NCBI RefSeq assembly: GCF_900636545.1
Contig: NZ_LR134290.1
Span: 3,224,001 to 3,288,000, forward strand
Length of the DNA: 64,000 nucleotides
From: Pseudomonas mendocina
GTDB lineage: Bacteria; Pseudomonadota; Gammaproteobacteria; Pseudomonadales; Pseudomonadaceae
Direction of reading: 5' to 3'
Below are positions 49,466 to 59,167 of the stretch, one piece after another. The notes below the pieces were generated by a model, which made no database searches, was not told the origin of the DNA, and saw only the letters and a list, made by a program, of their open reading frames with translations. How positions within the stretch are numbered: the stretch's first letter is position 1; each line of letters opens with the position of its first letter. The translations under genes and the position numbers were made by a program.

Positions 49466-52123
49466 TTAGGCCAGGCTTTTGCTCACGACCTCATAGACAT
49501 CGCTAGAGAGTTCACCAGAGGCGAGGATGCGCTCCAGTTCTGCCTTCATCAGCGCCTGGCGAGCCTCGCCATATTTGCGCCAGCGAGTCAGCGGCGCCAG
49601 CAGGCGCGAAGCGATCTGCGGGTTGAGGGCGTTGAGGGTGATCACCTGGTCGGCGAGAAAGCGATAGCCCGAGCCATCGGCCTGGTGAAAGTTGATCAGG
49701 TTCTGGTTGGCGAAGGCGCCGATCAGCGAACGCACCTTGTTCGGGTTCTTCAGGGTGAAGGCTTCGTGCTGCATCAACGCATGCACACGCTCCAGGCCGC
49801 CTGGCAGCGGGCAGCCGGCCTGCACGCTGAACCACTGATCCATGACCAGCGCATTGTCCTTGAAGAAGTCGGCGAACATGGCCAGGGCCTTGCTCTGCTC
49901 TGCCTGGAACGGTGAGTTGACCAGTACGGCCAGCGCGGCAAGGCGCTCGGTCATGTTGTCGGCGTTCTCGAACTGATCGACGCAGGCCGCCAATACCTCG
50001 GGCTTCTCGCTGAGCATCAGATAAGACAGCGCGATGTTCTGCAGACTACGGCGGGCGAAGTGCGCCGCCTCGGCGACATACGGCGTGGCCTTGGAGACTT
50101 CGCGGTTGGCCTGATAGCGCGCCCACAGCGGGGCGAACAGCGCGCTCGCCAGCTCCTTGCGAGCGAACTCGCGCGCGGCGTGGATGGCTTCGACATCGGC
50201 CACTTCGCTGATCTCGGTCAGATACGCCTCGCCCGGCAGCGAGAGCATCTCGGCGACCATGGCCTGATCCAGCGACTCGTCTTCGAGCAGGGTACGCAAG
50301 GCAGTGACCAGGCGCTGATTCAGCACCAGGGCCTCGCCACGCTGGTGCTGGCCGATCAGCTCCTGCAGCACCTGTACCGACAATTGCTGGCCCGCTTCCC
50401 AACGATTGAATCCATCGCTGTCGTGCTGCATGAGGAACATCAGCTGATCGCGGTCATAGGGGAAGTGCAGTTTGACCGGCGCACTGAAGCCGCGCAGCAG
50501 CGATGGCAGCGGCTTGCCTGCGATGCCTGCGAAGGTGAAGGTCTGCTCGGCTTCGGTGACCGACAGCACGCGGCTGGTGCCCTGCGCCGCGCTTTCGCCC
50601 TGCAGGCGCAGCGGCAGCTCGCTGCCCTGGGCATCGAGCAGACCGAGCGCCACGGGAATCACGAACGGCAGCTTCTCGCTCTGCCCCGGCGTCGCCGGGC
50701 AGCTCTGACGGAAGGTCAGGCTGTAGGTCTGCGCAGCGGCGTCATAAGCCTCGCTGACCTCCAGGCGCGGCGTGCCGGCCTGGGTGTACCAGCGCTTGAA
50801 CTGGGTCAGGTCGATGCCACTGGCATCTTCCATGGCCTTGACGAAATCGTCGCAGGTCACGGCCTGGCCGTCGTGGCGCTCGAAGTACAGGTCCGAGCCC
50901 TTGCGGAACAGTTCCGGCCCGAGCAGGGTGTGGATCATGCGCAGCACTTCCGAACCCTTCTCGTAGATGGTCAGGGTGTAGAAGTTGGAGATTTCCATGT
51001 ACGCATCCGGGCGCACCGGGTGAGCCATGGGGCCGGCGTCCTCGGCGAACTGGTGGGTACGCAGGTAGGCCACGTCTTCGATGCGTTTGACGGTGCGCGA
51101 GTGGGTATCGGCGGAGAACTCGCTGTCGCGGAATACGGTGAAGCCTTCCTTGAGCGACAGCTGGAACCAGTCGCGGCAGGTCACGCGGTTGCCCGACCAG
51201 TTGTGGAAGTACTCGTGCGCCACCACCGCCTCGACGCGCTGGTGCGCGGCATCGGTGGCGGTCTCGGCCTTGGCCAGCACGCAGCTGGAGTTGAAGATAT
51301 TGAGGCCCTTGTTCTCCATGGCGCCCATGTTGAAGTCGTTGACCGCGACGATCATGAAGATGTCCAGGTCGTACTCGCGGCCGTAGACCTCCTCGTCCCA
51401 CTTCATCGAGCGCTTGAGGCTGTCCATGGCGTGCTGCACCTTGTCGATGTTCTCCGGCTCGACATAGATGCGCAGCGCGACTTCGCGGCTGCTCATGGTG
51501 GTGAAGCTGTCCTCCACGCACCAAAGGTCGCCGGCGACCAGGGCGAACAGGTAGGCCGGCTTCTTGAACGGGTCTTCCCAGGTCGCCCAGTGCCGACCGC
51601 CCTCTTCGCTACCGCTGGCAATCGGGTTGCCATTGGACAGCAGCACCGGGTAGGCATGCTGCTCGGCGCTGACCGTGGTAGTGAACTTGCTCATCACGTC
51701 CGGGCGGTCGAGATAGAAGGTGATCTTGCGGAAGCCCTCGGCTTCGCACTGGGTGCAGAACATCGTGCCGGACTTGTACAGGCCTTCCAACGCGGTGTTG
51801 CTCTCCGGATGGATGCGCACACTGCTGTCGACCACGAAGCGCTCCTGGGTCGGCTGCAGGGTCAGGTGGCTGTCGGTCAGGGTGTAATCGCCCTCGCCCA
51901 GCTCGCGGTCGTCGAGCTTGAGGTGCAATAGCTCAAGCTGCTGGCCGTCCAGCACCAGCTTCGGCAGGCCGGCGCCAGCTTCGGGGTTGCGACGCATGAC
52001 CAGCTGCGCATGCACCAGGCTGTGATCCTCGAACAGCTCGAAGGTCAGGTGGGTCTCGTCGATCAGGTAATCGGGAACCTGATAGTCCTTCAGATAGATG
52101 GTCTTGGATTGTTCGGTGCGCAT
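49466..52123 (-). CDS. pepN: Aminopeptidase N
   Basis: An 885-residue zinc aminopeptidase of the M1 family, gamma-proteobacterial length. The substrate-binding GAMENKG motif is near residue 266, the zinc site HEYFHNWSGN near 302-311, and the third ligand Glu lies in the following helix (LKEGFTVFRDSEF). It removes N-terminal residues from peptides in the cytoplasm, so there is no signal peptide. It is transcribed as a single gene before its terminator. Confidence 0.96.
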   Translation of the reverse strand: MRTEQSKTIYLKDYQVPDYLIDETHLTFELFEDHSLVHAQLVMRRNPEAGAGLPKLVLDGQQLELLHLKLDDRELGEGDYTLTDSHLTLQPTQERFVVDSSVRIHPESNTALEGLYKSGTMFCTQCEAEGFRKITFYLDRPDVMSKFTTTVSAEQHAYPVLLSNGNPIASGSEEGGRHWATWEDPFKKPAYLFALVAGDLWCVEDSFTTMSSREVALRIYVEPENIDKVQHAMDSLKRSMKWDEEVYGREYDLDIFMIVAVNDFNMGAMENKGLNIFNSSCVLAKAETATDAAHQRVEAVVAHEYFHNWSGNRVTCRDWFQLSLKEGFTVFRDSEFSADTHSRTVKRIEDVAYLRTHQFAEDAGPMAHPVRPDAYMEISNFYTLTIYEKGSEVLRMIHTLLGPELFRKGSDLYFERHDGQAVTCDDFVKAMEDASGIDLTQFKRWYTQAGTPRLEVSEAYDAAAQTYSLTFRQSCPATPGQSEKLPFVIPVALGLLDAQGSELPLRLQGESAAQGTSRVLSVTEAEQTFTFAGIAGKPLPSLLRGFSAPVKLHFPYDRDQLMFLMQHDSDGFNRWEAGQQLSVQVLQELIGQHQRGEALVLNQRLVTALRTLLEDESLDQAMVAEMLSLPGEAYLTEISEVADVEAIHAAREFARKELASALFAPLWARYQANREVSKATPYVAEAAHFARRSLQNIALSYLMLSEKPEVLAACVDQFENADNMTERLAALAVLVNSPFQAEQSKALAMFADFFKDNALVMDQWFSVQAGCPLPGGLERVHALMQHEAFTLKNPNKVRSLIGAFANQNLINFHQADGSGYRFLADQVITLNALNPQIASRLLAPLTRWRKYGEARQALMKAELERILASGELSSDVYEVVSKSLA

Positions 52124-52174
52124 GGCTCTTGGCCTCTCGTCTGCAGCGCCTCGGGCGCCGGTGGCAATCGGGTG

Positions 52175-53011
52175 TCAGGCGGCGATCTCGTGGACGGCCA
52201 GCTGATAGGCGGTGTATTTGCGGATATTGATCACGCCGGTGTCGAACATCAGGTACTGGCCCTTGATACCGAGCAGGGTACCCTCGGCCAGAGGAGACTT
52301 GTCCAGGTTGAAACTGCTGATCTTGGCCGGATAAGCCTCGATGGGATAGCGGATTTCCAACACCTCGGCCGCGCTCAAGGGCTGGATGGCCTGCAGGCCG
52401 AAACGCTGCTGCAGCTCGGTGATACCCGCGCCGCAGCTATCGAACAACTGCTCGCGGGTCGCCAGCAGATCGACCGGCGCGGCGTCGCCCTTGAGCAGTG
52501 CGCGCCAGTTGGTCTTGTCCGCCACCTGCGAACGCAGCAGATCCTCGACGAAGCCGGACTGCTGCCGGGTGGCCACACGCAGGATAGGCAGCGCCTGGGT
52601 CGCACCCTGGTCGATCCAGCGTGTCGGCACCTGGCTGGCACGAGTGATGCCGACCTTCACACCACTGGAATTGGCCAGGTAGACGATATGGTCGGTCATG
52701 CAGAACTGCTCGCCCCAGTTCGGCTCGCGGCAGGTGCCTTGGTCGTAATGGCAGCGCTCCGGGCTCATGATGCAGACGTCACACTGCGCCAGCTTCTGCA
52801 TGCAGGGATAGCAATAACCTTGGCTGAAACTGGTCTTGGTCTTGCGCCCGCAATGGCTGCAGTGGATAGCGCCGAGGTATTCCAGGCGCAGACTCTTGCC
52901 CACCAGCGGATTGACCGGCACCTCTTCATCGCCCAAGCGAAAGGCGTACTGCACCGGCGCGTCGAGATGCGCCTTCATCTTGCTCAGCGAACCACGTCCT
53001 AACTCAGTCAT
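52175..53011 (-). CDS. DUF2797 family protein
   Basis: A 278-residue protein with Cys pairs CSHCGRKTKTSFSQGYCYPC and CDVC...C in the N-terminal half, suggesting zinc binding. The conserved block NSSGVKVGITRASQVPTRWIDQGATQALPI follows, and the C-terminal domain ends YQLAVHEIAA. The family is widespread and without known function. The true start is MTELGRGSL, where ATG overlaps the stop of the YeaC-like gene (TGATG); the frame continuing to 53194 runs through that gene. Confidence 0.87.
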   Translation of the reverse strand: MTELGRGSLSKMKAHLDAPVQYAFRLGDEEVPVNPLVGKSLRLEYLGAIHCSHCGRKTKTSFSQGYCYPCMQKLAQCDVCIMSPERCHYDQGTCREPNWGEQFCMTDHIVYLANSSGVKVGITRASQVPTRWIDQGATQALPILRVATRQQSGFVEDLLRSQVADKTNWRALLKGDAAPVDLLATREQLFDSCGAGITELQQRFGLQAIQPLSAAEVLEIRYPIEAYPAKISSFNLDKSPLAEGTLLGIKGQYLMFDTGVINIRKYTAYQLAVHEIAA

Positions 53012-53274
53012 CAGTGAAGGGTATCCGACGACTTGAACAGCAGATTGGGTGCAGGCTCGGACTTGGATTGACACTCCTGCGGGCCCATGTAGCCAGTACG
53101 CTGATCTTCCGGCAGGTTCTGCATTTCCCAGGCGATCATCGCCTGCAGGCTCAGCTCTTTCTGCTCCTGAGTCAGCTTGCGGCCGTCCGGCCATTTGCCG
53201 ATTTCCACGGCCAGCTTGAGGCTCGCGTAGATTTCCGGGGTGATGTTTTCAATCGCATCGAGAAAGGACGACAT
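53011..53274 (-). CDS. yeaC: YeaC-like (DUF1315) small protein
   Basis: An 87-residue protein beginning MSSFLDAIENITPEIYASLK with the family block AVEIGKWPDGRKLTQEQKE and AMIAWEMQNLPEDQRTGYM. Function is unknown. GGAGA lies before the ATG; a TTG four codons upstream is less suitable. It is coupled to the DUF2797 gene by a one-base overlap. Confidence 0.88.
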   Translation of the reverse strand: MSSFLDAIENITPEIYASLKLAVEIGKWPDGRKLTQEQKELSLQAMIAWEMQNLPEDQRTGYMGPQECQSKSEPAPNLLFKSSDTLH

Positions 53275-53337
53275 ACAGGTCTCCAAGTAAATCGTAGGGT
53301 GAGCCGGGCGGCGTTCCGCTTCAGCCCACCAGATAAA

Positions 53338-54192
53338 TCAGCGTCTTGCCAGCATACCGCCAAGCAGCCCGGTCAGGCAGCCGATGAGCAGGCCGCCAAC
53401 ATGAGCAGCATTGGCAATGGCACCAACACCCAGCGTTTCGAAGATTCCGGTCATACAGACCACCAGCCAGATCAGCATCATCACCAATACGCCGGGCGGC
53501 AGCCGGTAGGCCGGATTCGGCGCCAGGCGCTGGTAGATCCAGCAATGCCCGAGCAAGCCGTAGAGCACGCCGGACAAACCACCGAAGAGCGATGGACCGG
53601 CCCACCAGTACTGAGCGAAGTTCGACGCCAGGCCGAACAACAAGGTAAGCCCGAGCAACCCAATCGCCCCCTGGCGAAACTCGATACGCCGCCCCAATTC
53701 CCAGTACCACAGGCTGTTCATCGCCAGGTGCAGCCAACCGAAGTGGATCAGCATCGGCGTAATCAGGCGCCACCACTGGCCACTGCTCAATGTCGCATCG
53801 AGGTAATTGAGGTAGAGGCTTTCGCCGTCGATACGAAAATCGACGAAGCTCAGCCAGCGAATGGCGGCGAAGTTCTCTCCGGCCAGGGTCACGGCGAAGA
53901 CAATGAAGGTGGTCAGCAGCACCAGGGCGGTGATCGGGCTGCGGCGCAGTTGATTGAAGAAACTCTCCCGCACCGGCGCAGCGCTTGCCGGCAACTCTGC
54001 ACCGATGTCGCCCTGCGGGTGACGGGCATAGAGTTCGCGCACCTGCTCGGCGAGCTCCTCACTCGGCACCCAGAGCACCTGTTGCCCACCCTCTTCCGCC
54101 ACCCGGTGCGGCACTCGAAGACGCCGCAACAGGGCGACGAAGCCGCTCAAATCGGTATCCAGCGGCAAGCGCAAAACTACGACTGCCGTCAT
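53338..54192 (-). CDS. glpG: Rhomboid-family intramembrane serine protease
   Basis: A 284-residue protein with an N-terminal cytoplasmic domain (about 1-85, VVVLRLPLDTDLSGFVALLR) and a six-helix membrane core. The catalytic serine is in GGLSGVLYGLLGH (about residue 207) and the histidine in IANAAHVGGLLIG (about 264). The His-x-x-x-Asn segment LHLAMNSLWYWELGR is also present. GlpG cleaves membrane proteins within helices. Its ATG overlaps the stop of the phosphoesterase gene (four bases), forming a nadK-phosphoesterase-glpG operon. Confidence 0.93.
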   Translation of the reverse strand: MTAVVVLRLPLDTDLSGFVALLRRLRVPHRVAEEGGQQVLWVPSEELAEQVRELYARHPQGDIGAELPASAAPVRESFFNQLRRSPITALVLLTTFIVFAVTLAGENFAAIRWLSFVDFRIDGESLYLNYLDATLSSGQWWRLITPMLIHFGWLHLAMNSLWYWELGRRIEFRQGAIGLLGLTLLFGLASNFAQYWWAGPSLFGGLSGVLYGLLGHCWIYQRLAPNPAYRLPPGVLVMMLIWLVVCMTGIFETLGVGAIANAAHVGGLLIGCLTGLLGGMLARR

Positions 54193-55163
54193 CGCGGCGC
54201 CTCCTGCGGAGCGACATCGACCCAGACGAATTTACCTGCGTCCAGACGCGTCTCCTGATCCAGACGGTAAGCGACCAGACGACCGCCGACCACCGCGCTG
54301 TAGTCCAGGCAAGCCAGGTTCGCTCGAATCGGTGCCGGTTTGCCGCGTCGCCAGTAATGACCAACGAACAACAGTGGCTCGTGCGCGCCATATCTGAGCA
54401 GCTCGTCCTTCTGCAGCTCGGTCAGGGGCGTCTGCGCTGCCAACTCCGGCAATGCATCGGGCTGGAAGACGATATCGCCGTAAGTCTGCGGGTTCTCCTC
54501 CCAGAACTTGGTGCGGAAGTAGGAACGGGTGAAGCCGTCGCCGCCGGTCAGGGTCAGCCCGTGCGGCAGGCGCATGTCGGTACCGCGCAGCAGACGGTCG
54601 AGCGCCATGTTGGCGAAACTGCCAGGCACGGCTGCGGCCTGCAGGAAGTGCTCGTCGATGCAGCCATCGGGGAACTGGGCCTTGAGCGGCGCGATCAGCT
54701 CGGCGTCCCAGCAGGCATGTACGACACGGAAACGCCCCGCATCGATGAATAGCGGCATCTCGTAGAACCAGCGCAGGAATTCGCGCCACTCCTGCGGATG
54801 GTCTTCGAACTGTGCCAATGTCTCGCGCATCAGGCGCTGGTGGCGCGGGCTGTGTTCGCGCACGTACTGGCGGCCACTACCCGGCGGCGCCGGCGTGCTC
54901 CAGCCCAGCGCGTTGAACTCATGGTTGCCCATGATGCACAGCGCCTGGCCGGCACGCACCATGTCATGCACCAGATGCAGGGCTTCGCGAATGCCGGGGC
55001 CACGGTCGACCAGGTCTCCGAGGAAGATCGCCATACGCGTCGGATGGCGCCACACGCCGCTCTGCCGGCTGTAACCCAGACGTTCGAGCAAGCGTTCGAG
55101 GGTGCGCGCACAACCGTGGATATCACCGATCAGGTCATAACCACGATGGGGGTCGAGGGACAT
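54189..55163 (-). CDS. Metallophosphoesterase
   Basis: A 324-residue calcineurin-like phosphoesterase with the metal motifs DLIGDIHGCARTLERLL near 10-26, FLGDLVDRGPG, MGNHEFNALGW and the later VHACWDAEL and LLFVGHYWR histidines. Close families include diadenosine tetraphosphatase-like and protein phosphatase-like enzymes, and the substrate cannot be fixed. It starts directly after the nadK stop without a gap. Confidence 0.87.
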   Translation of the reverse strand: MSLDPHRGYDLIGDIHGCARTLERLLERLGYSRQSGVWRHPTRMAIFLGDLVDRGPGIREALHLVHDMVRAGQALCIMGNHEFNALGWSTPAPPGSGRQYVREHSPRHQRLMRETLAQFEDHPQEWREFLRWFYEMPLFIDAGRFRVVHACWDAELIAPLKAQFPDGCIDEHFLQAAAVPGSFANMALDRLLRGTDMRLPHGLTLTGGDGFTRSYFRTKFWEENPQTYGDIVFQPDALPELAAQTPLTELQKDELLRYGAHEPLLFVGHYWRRGKPAPIRANLACLDYSAVVGGRLVAYRLDQETRLDAGKFVWVDVAPQEAPR

Positions 55164-56051
55164 TCAGTCCTGTCCTCCCAGGCGGCTGCCCCAACCGAGT
55201 TTGGTGCGGCAGACCTCGTAGTAGTTGTGATCCAGCGGATGGATCAGGCGCAGCTTCTGTGCCTTCTTGGCCACGTGCAGGGTGTCGCCTGGTGCACAGG
55301 TGAAATGGTTCTGACCGTCGCAGGAAACCTGCGGATAGATGGTCATGTCCGGCGATACCACCACCTTCAGCTCGCTGTTGCCGTCGACCACGATGGGCCG
55401 ACTGGACAGGGTGTGCGGGTACATCGGCACGACCACGATGGCATCGAGCTTGGGATGCATGATCGGCCCGCCAGCCGACAGGGCATAGGCGGTCGAGCCA
55501 GTGGGCGTGGCCACGATCAGGCCGTCGGCCTTCTGGCTGCAGACGAACTGGCCATCGATATACAACTCGAACTCGATCATTCGCGTCGATTTACCGGGGT
55601 GCAGCACCACATCGTTGAGCGCATCGCCCTGGCCGATGGCTTCTCCCTGGCGGCGCACTTCAGCCTCGAGCAGGAAGCGGTTCTCGGTCAGGTACTGGCC
55701 TTCCAGCACCTGCGCTACCTTGAGTTCCAGCTCATCGGGGCGGATGTCGGTGAGAAAGCCGAGGCTGCCACGGTTGATCCCCAGCACCGGTACCTTGTGC
55801 CGTGCCAAGGCGCGCGCCGCGCCGAGCATGCTGCCATCGCCGCCGACGACGATCACCAGATCGCAGACCTCGCCGAGCATCTTGCGCGAGGAGGTCTGCA
55901 GGCCGTGCCCCGGCAGCACATCGGCGATGGTGTCCTCGAGAATCACATGCAGGTGACGGTCGATCAGAAAGCGTTTGAGACGACGCACGGTTTCCAGAAC
56001 CCGCGTGCTCCCCAGGCGCCCGATGATGCCGACATTGCGAAATTGCTCCAT
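55164..56051 (-). CDS. nadK: NAD kinase
   Basis: A 295-residue enzyme phosphorylating NAD to NADP. The GGDGSMLGAAR motif lies near 71-81, the NADKIN box VVLHPGKSTRMIEFELYIDG and GSTAYALSAGGPIMHP near 175-195, and PMYPHTLSSRPIVVDG later. It is the first gene of the operon with the phosphoesterase and glpG, and divergent from the DUF1853 gene with 93 bases between starts. Confidence 0.96.
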   Translation of the reverse strand: MEQFRNVGIIGRLGSTRVLETVRRLKRFLIDRHLHVILEDTIADVLPGHGLQTSSRKMLGEVCDLVIVVGGDGSMLGAARALARHKVPVLGINRGSLGFLTDIRPDELELKVAQVLEGQYLTENRFLLEAEVRRQGEAIGQGDALNDVVLHPGKSTRMIEFELYIDGQFVCSQKADGLIVATPTGSTAYALSAGGPIMHPKLDAIVVVPMYPHTLSSRPIVVDGNSELKVVVSPDMTIYPQVSCDGQNHFTCAPGDTLHVAKKAQKLRLIHPLDHNYYEVCRTKLGWGSRLGGQD

Positions 56052-56144
56052 GGGACTCCCGCCAGACAGATTAGAAACGATGGGAGATTATCGGCCAAAG
56101 GCCCGGGCTACAGCAAACCAGCACCGTCACTGCGCTATGCTCGG

Positions 56145-57080
56145 ATGATGATCGCTCCCGACATGTTGCATGACCTGCTGCAGAACCTGCGCAACCCTGC
56201 TGTGCGCGATCTGGCCTGGACGCTGTGCTCCAGCCCCATGCTCGGTGAAACCACGAAAGCCCAGCGCCACCCCCTGCAAGCCAGTTGCTGGAGGCGACAG
56301 CCGCAACGACTGGCAGACTGGCTTGCGCAGCAGGACAGGGACCCTAGCGCCCTGCACAGCTGGCTGGCGGAAAAACCGGTACGCCGCCTCGGCCTGTACT
56401 ACGAGCGTCTGTGGCAGTTCGCCCTGCATGCCGCACCTGACGTCGAAGTGGTCGCCGCCAATCTGCCTATCCGCCACAACGGTCAGACGCTAGGCGAGCT
56501 GGACCTGCTGTTGCGCGACGACGAGGGCGAACATCACCTGGAGCTGGCGGTGAAGTTCTACCTGGGCACGGACGGCAGCGATACCGCTGATTGGCTCGGC
56601 CCCGGCAGCCATGATCGACTCGACCTGAAACTGAGCCATCTGGCGCATCACCAATTGCCTCTGTCGTCGCGACGCGAGGCCAGGGGACTGCTGAACGAGC
56701 TGCAAGTGAGCGAGGCTCACTCAGCCTTCTGGCTCGGCGGCTATCTGTTCTATCCCTGGCCTAGCGGCTGCCCATTACCTCGCGGCGCGGCGCCCGCGCA
56801 CTGCCGGGGCAATTGGCTACGCCAGCGTGACTGGAATGACTTCGCCGTGACGAGGCCAGGCGCGCAGTGGCAGCCGCTTCCACGACTGGCCTGGCTGGCG
56901 CCAACGCGGGTGAGTGCCGATGGACGCTGCTCCGATGAAATGTTTGAGCAATGGCTGAACACGTTGCGCCCAGAGGCTCAGGCGCAGCTGCTGGTACGAC
57001 TGGAGGAAGATCACGCTGGGGATTGGCGAGAGGTCGAGCGAATCTTTCTGGTCAACGATCAATGGCCGGCGCACTCGTAG
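56145..57080 (+). CDS. DUF1853 family protein
   Basis: A 311-residue protein (start MMIAPDMLHDLLQ; the second ATG is equally possible). Conserved parts are LGLYYERLWQFAL, NLPIRHNGQTLGELDLLLRD and HLELAVKFYLG, reminiscent of a nuclease-like GELDxLL...ELAxKF core. No catalytic role is established. The open frame continues far upstream as an antisense reading of nadK and the phosphoesterase gene and is not used. It ends 17 bases from the convergent cNMP/rhodanese gene. Confidence 0.85.
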   Translation: MMIAPDMLHDLLQNLRNPAVRDLAWTLCSSPMLGETTKAQRHPLQASCWRRQPQRLADWLAQQDRDPSALHSWLAEKPVRRLGLYYERLWQFALHAAPDVEVVAANLPIRHNGQTLGELDLLLRDDEGEHHLELAVKFYLGTDGSDTADWLGPGSHDRLDLKLSHLAHHQLPLSSRREARGLLNELQVSEAHSAFWLGGYLFYPWPSGCPLPRGAAPAHCRGNWLRQRDWNDFAVTRPGAQWQPLPRLAWLAPTRVSADGRCSDEMFEQWLNTLRPEAQAQLLVRLEEDHAGDWREVERIFLVNDQWPAHS

Positions 57081-57097
57081 CCCGGAGCTAGCACTGC

Positions 57098-58207
57098 TCA
57101 AAGACTGCGCTCGATACGCCCCCCGGAGCGCGCCAGATACCCGGCGCCGCTTTCGCAGAGCAGCGCATCGCGCTGCACCGCCGGCAAGCCATCCAGGCCG
57201 TCACGCAACGCATAAACGCTGTAACCCAGTTGCGCGAGGAGAAACACCGCACTGCTGCTGCGCTTGCCGCTGTCGCAGTAGCACAGATAGGTGCGCGAAC
57301 GATCCAGCAAGCGTGCCTTCAAGCGTAACAACTGCAACGGCATATGCAGGGCCTGGGGTGCATGCGTCTTCTCGTACTCTTCCAGCAAGCGGACGTCGAG
57401 CCATTGCGCACCTTGCCCCAGCAACCTGGCGGCCTCGCCCAAGGACACCTCGGCCACCACGGGCGCCTTGAGCAGCGCGAAGAAATCCTGGCGGTCCAGG
57501 CGCAGCACGCTGCCGGCTTCGACCATGGTCACCGTAGCGTTGCGCGGCCGGTCGGCGAGCAGGGCTTCCTCACCGAAACAGGCCCCCACTTCCAGTTCCG
57601 CCAGCACCTGGCGATCACTGCCGGCACTGCGAATCACCTCGGCACGACCGCTTTCCAGGAAATAACAGCAGTCACCGTTGGCGCCCTCTTCGAGAATCTG
57701 ACTGCCCGCCGCAAGTTCGACTCTCTGCAGGCGCCCCAACATGTTCTGCACGTTAGCCGGCGGCACCTTGGCAAACAGCGGGTTCTCCAGCAGTCGCTCC
57801 AGCCACTCGACATCGACGCCACTCTGTTGCAGTGCCAGCAACAGGTCCTGATGCGCCAGGCGCCAGGTCAACAGGCGATCCAGGGTGGCACTGTCGATCA
57901 TCAGCACGCTGATATCGGTCAGGGCACGCGCATCATGCAGTCGCGGCAAACCCGGCGACACGGGATGACAGCTGATCTCGCTACCCGCCTGAACCCTCTG
58001 CGTACGCCCTTCGGCATCCTGCAGCTGCAACTCACCGGCCAGCAGATAGCACGTCAGGCGCGCCTGATCGCCCTGGCGAAATAGCAGCTGCCCCGCCAGC
58101 AGGGGCTGCGGTACCAGTTGGCTGCGCAACTCACGCCACTGCTGCTCGGAGAGCGCATTGAGTGGCGTCAGGCTGCGTAACTGTTCGGGGGTAAGGGGTT
58201 CGCTCAT
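57098..58207 (-). CDS. Cyclic-nucleotide-binding and rhodanese fusion protein
   Basis: A 369-residue protein. Residues 1-120 form one CRP-like fold (LLAGQLLFRQGDQARLTCYLLAGELQL), residues 130-250 a second complete cNMP-binding domain (GSQILEEGANGDCCYFLESGRAEVI, GACFGEEALLADRPRNATVT), and residues 265-360 a rhodanese with the active loop CDSGKRSS. It therefore may sense a nucleotide and control sulfur transfer. It is 22 bases after the PLP enzyme gene, in one unit with the coiled-coil gene. Confidence 0.88.
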   Translation of the reverse strand: MSEPLTPEQLRSLTPLNALSEQQWRELRSQLVPQPLLAGQLLFRQGDQARLTCYLLAGELQLQDAEGRTQRVQAGSEISCHPVSPGLPRLHDARALTDISVLMIDSATLDRLLTWRLAHQDLLLALQQSGVDVEWLERLLENPLFAKVPPANVQNMLGRLQRVELAAGSQILEEGANGDCCYFLESGRAEVIRSAGSDRQVLAELEVGACFGEEALLADRPRNATVTMVEAGSVLRLDRQDFFALLKAPVVAEVSLGEAARLLGQGAQWLDVRLLEEYEKTHAPQALHMPLQLLRLKARLLDRSRTYLCYCDSGKRSSSAVFLLAQLGYSVYALRDGLDGLPAVQRDALLCESGAGYLARSGGRIERSL

Positions 58208-58229
58208 GAAAGTTTCCAGGCTCCGCTGG

Positions 58230-59165
58230 TCAGACCTGAGTGTAGCCGGCGTCTGCGCCCATCAGCGCTCGACGCCCCTGCAAGCCGCCAGTATGAATGA
58301 AGATCAGCCGACTGCCGCGAGCAAGTTGACCACTTTCACAGAATTCGCGCAGCGCCATGAGCGCCTTGCCGGTATACACAGGCTCCAGCGGCAAACCGCT
58401 GGCCCGTTCGGTGTCCTGGATGAACTGGCGCAACTGCTCGTCGAGCCGGGCAAAACCGCCACGCGCGGCGTCGATCAGGCGATAGCGCCGCTGCGTCTCA
58501 CCGGCCTCATCCAGCAGCCTAGCCACCTGGCCGGCGACACCGTGGTCACTCGGCACCGCCAGCGCACCGAATACGGCGCGATGCGGCTCACCAAGCACCA
58601 ATCCGGCCAGGGTCGTACCGGTTCCGGCCGCCAGCCACCAGGCCTCGAAATCAGCCCAGCCGATCGTTGTCAGCTGCCTTTCGGCCATCTCGACCAGAGC
58701 GCTGCAACCTCGTGCACCCTGCAGCCCCAGACCTCCCTCGCCTATCGCGTGAAAGCCACTGTAGCGGGCCAGCCAGGGCGTCCAGAAATCCGGCTGATGG
58801 CGGGCGCGGTAGCCGCCATAACCCAGCCAGTGCAGTTGCATGCCCATGCGCTGCAGGTCATCGACGGTCGGCGTCCGCTGCGCCTCACCACGCAGCAAAC
58901 CAACGGTGGCGAAACCAAAACGCTGCCCCGCAGCGGCCAGCGCATGCAGGTGATTGGAATGAGCACCACCCAGGCTGATCACGCCCTGCGCGCCCGCCGC
59001 CTGCTCGAGATAGGGCGCGAGTTTGAACCATTTGTTGCCGGATACCAGCGGGTCGACGAGGTCGAGGCGCAGGCAGGCGAGTTCGACGCCGGCAGCGTCG
59101 AGCCAGGGCAGCTTCACTGGGTGCAGTGGCGCCTGCGGGCGCCAGTGGGGAATGTGTATCGGCAA
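58230..59165 (-). CDS. PLP-dependent D-cysteine desulfhydrase/ACC deaminase-like protein
   Basis: A 311-residue fold-type II PLP enzyme. The PLP lysine is Lys45 in VSGNKWFKL. Other family parts are GVISLGGAHSNHLHALAAAG, WLAAGTGTTLAGLVLG and IFIHTGGLQGR. Such proteins degrade D-cysteine or ACC, or have lost one of them, and the substrate is not certain. Its neighbour is a rhodanese fusion, making a sulfur-linked role attractive. It starts two bases after the coiled-coil gene. Confidence 0.87.
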   Translation of the reverse strand: MPIHIPHWRPQAPLHPVKLPWLDAAGVELACLRLDLVDPLVSGNKWFKLAPYLEQAAGAQGVISLGGAHSNHLHALAAAGQRFGFATVGLLRGEAQRTPTVDDLQRMGMQLHWLGYGGYRARHQPDFWTPWLARYSGFHAIGEGGLGLQGARGCSALVEMAERQLTTIGWADFEAWWLAAGTGTTLAGLVLGEPHRAVFGALAVPSDHGVAGQVARLLDEAGETQRRYRLIDAARGGFARLDEQLRQFIQDTERASGLPLEPVYTGKALMALREFCESGQLARGSRLIFIHTGGLQGRRALMGADAGYTQV

Positions 59166-59167
59166 AA

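Noticed and set aside
50060..51931. 623-codon plus-strand frame opposite pepN
   Set aside because: Shadow of the pepN codons; composition (Ala, Gln, His, Val) is that of antisense reading.
53290..53327. Foldable GGGTGAGC...GCCCACC stretch between yeaC and glpG
   Set aside because: It resembles a common intergenic repeat or a weak terminator, but the stem is imperfect and no T-run follows.
54798..56144. N-terminal extension of the DUF1853 protein
   Set aside because: It is antisense to the phosphoesterase and nadK genes; the real start follows the divergent intergenic gap.
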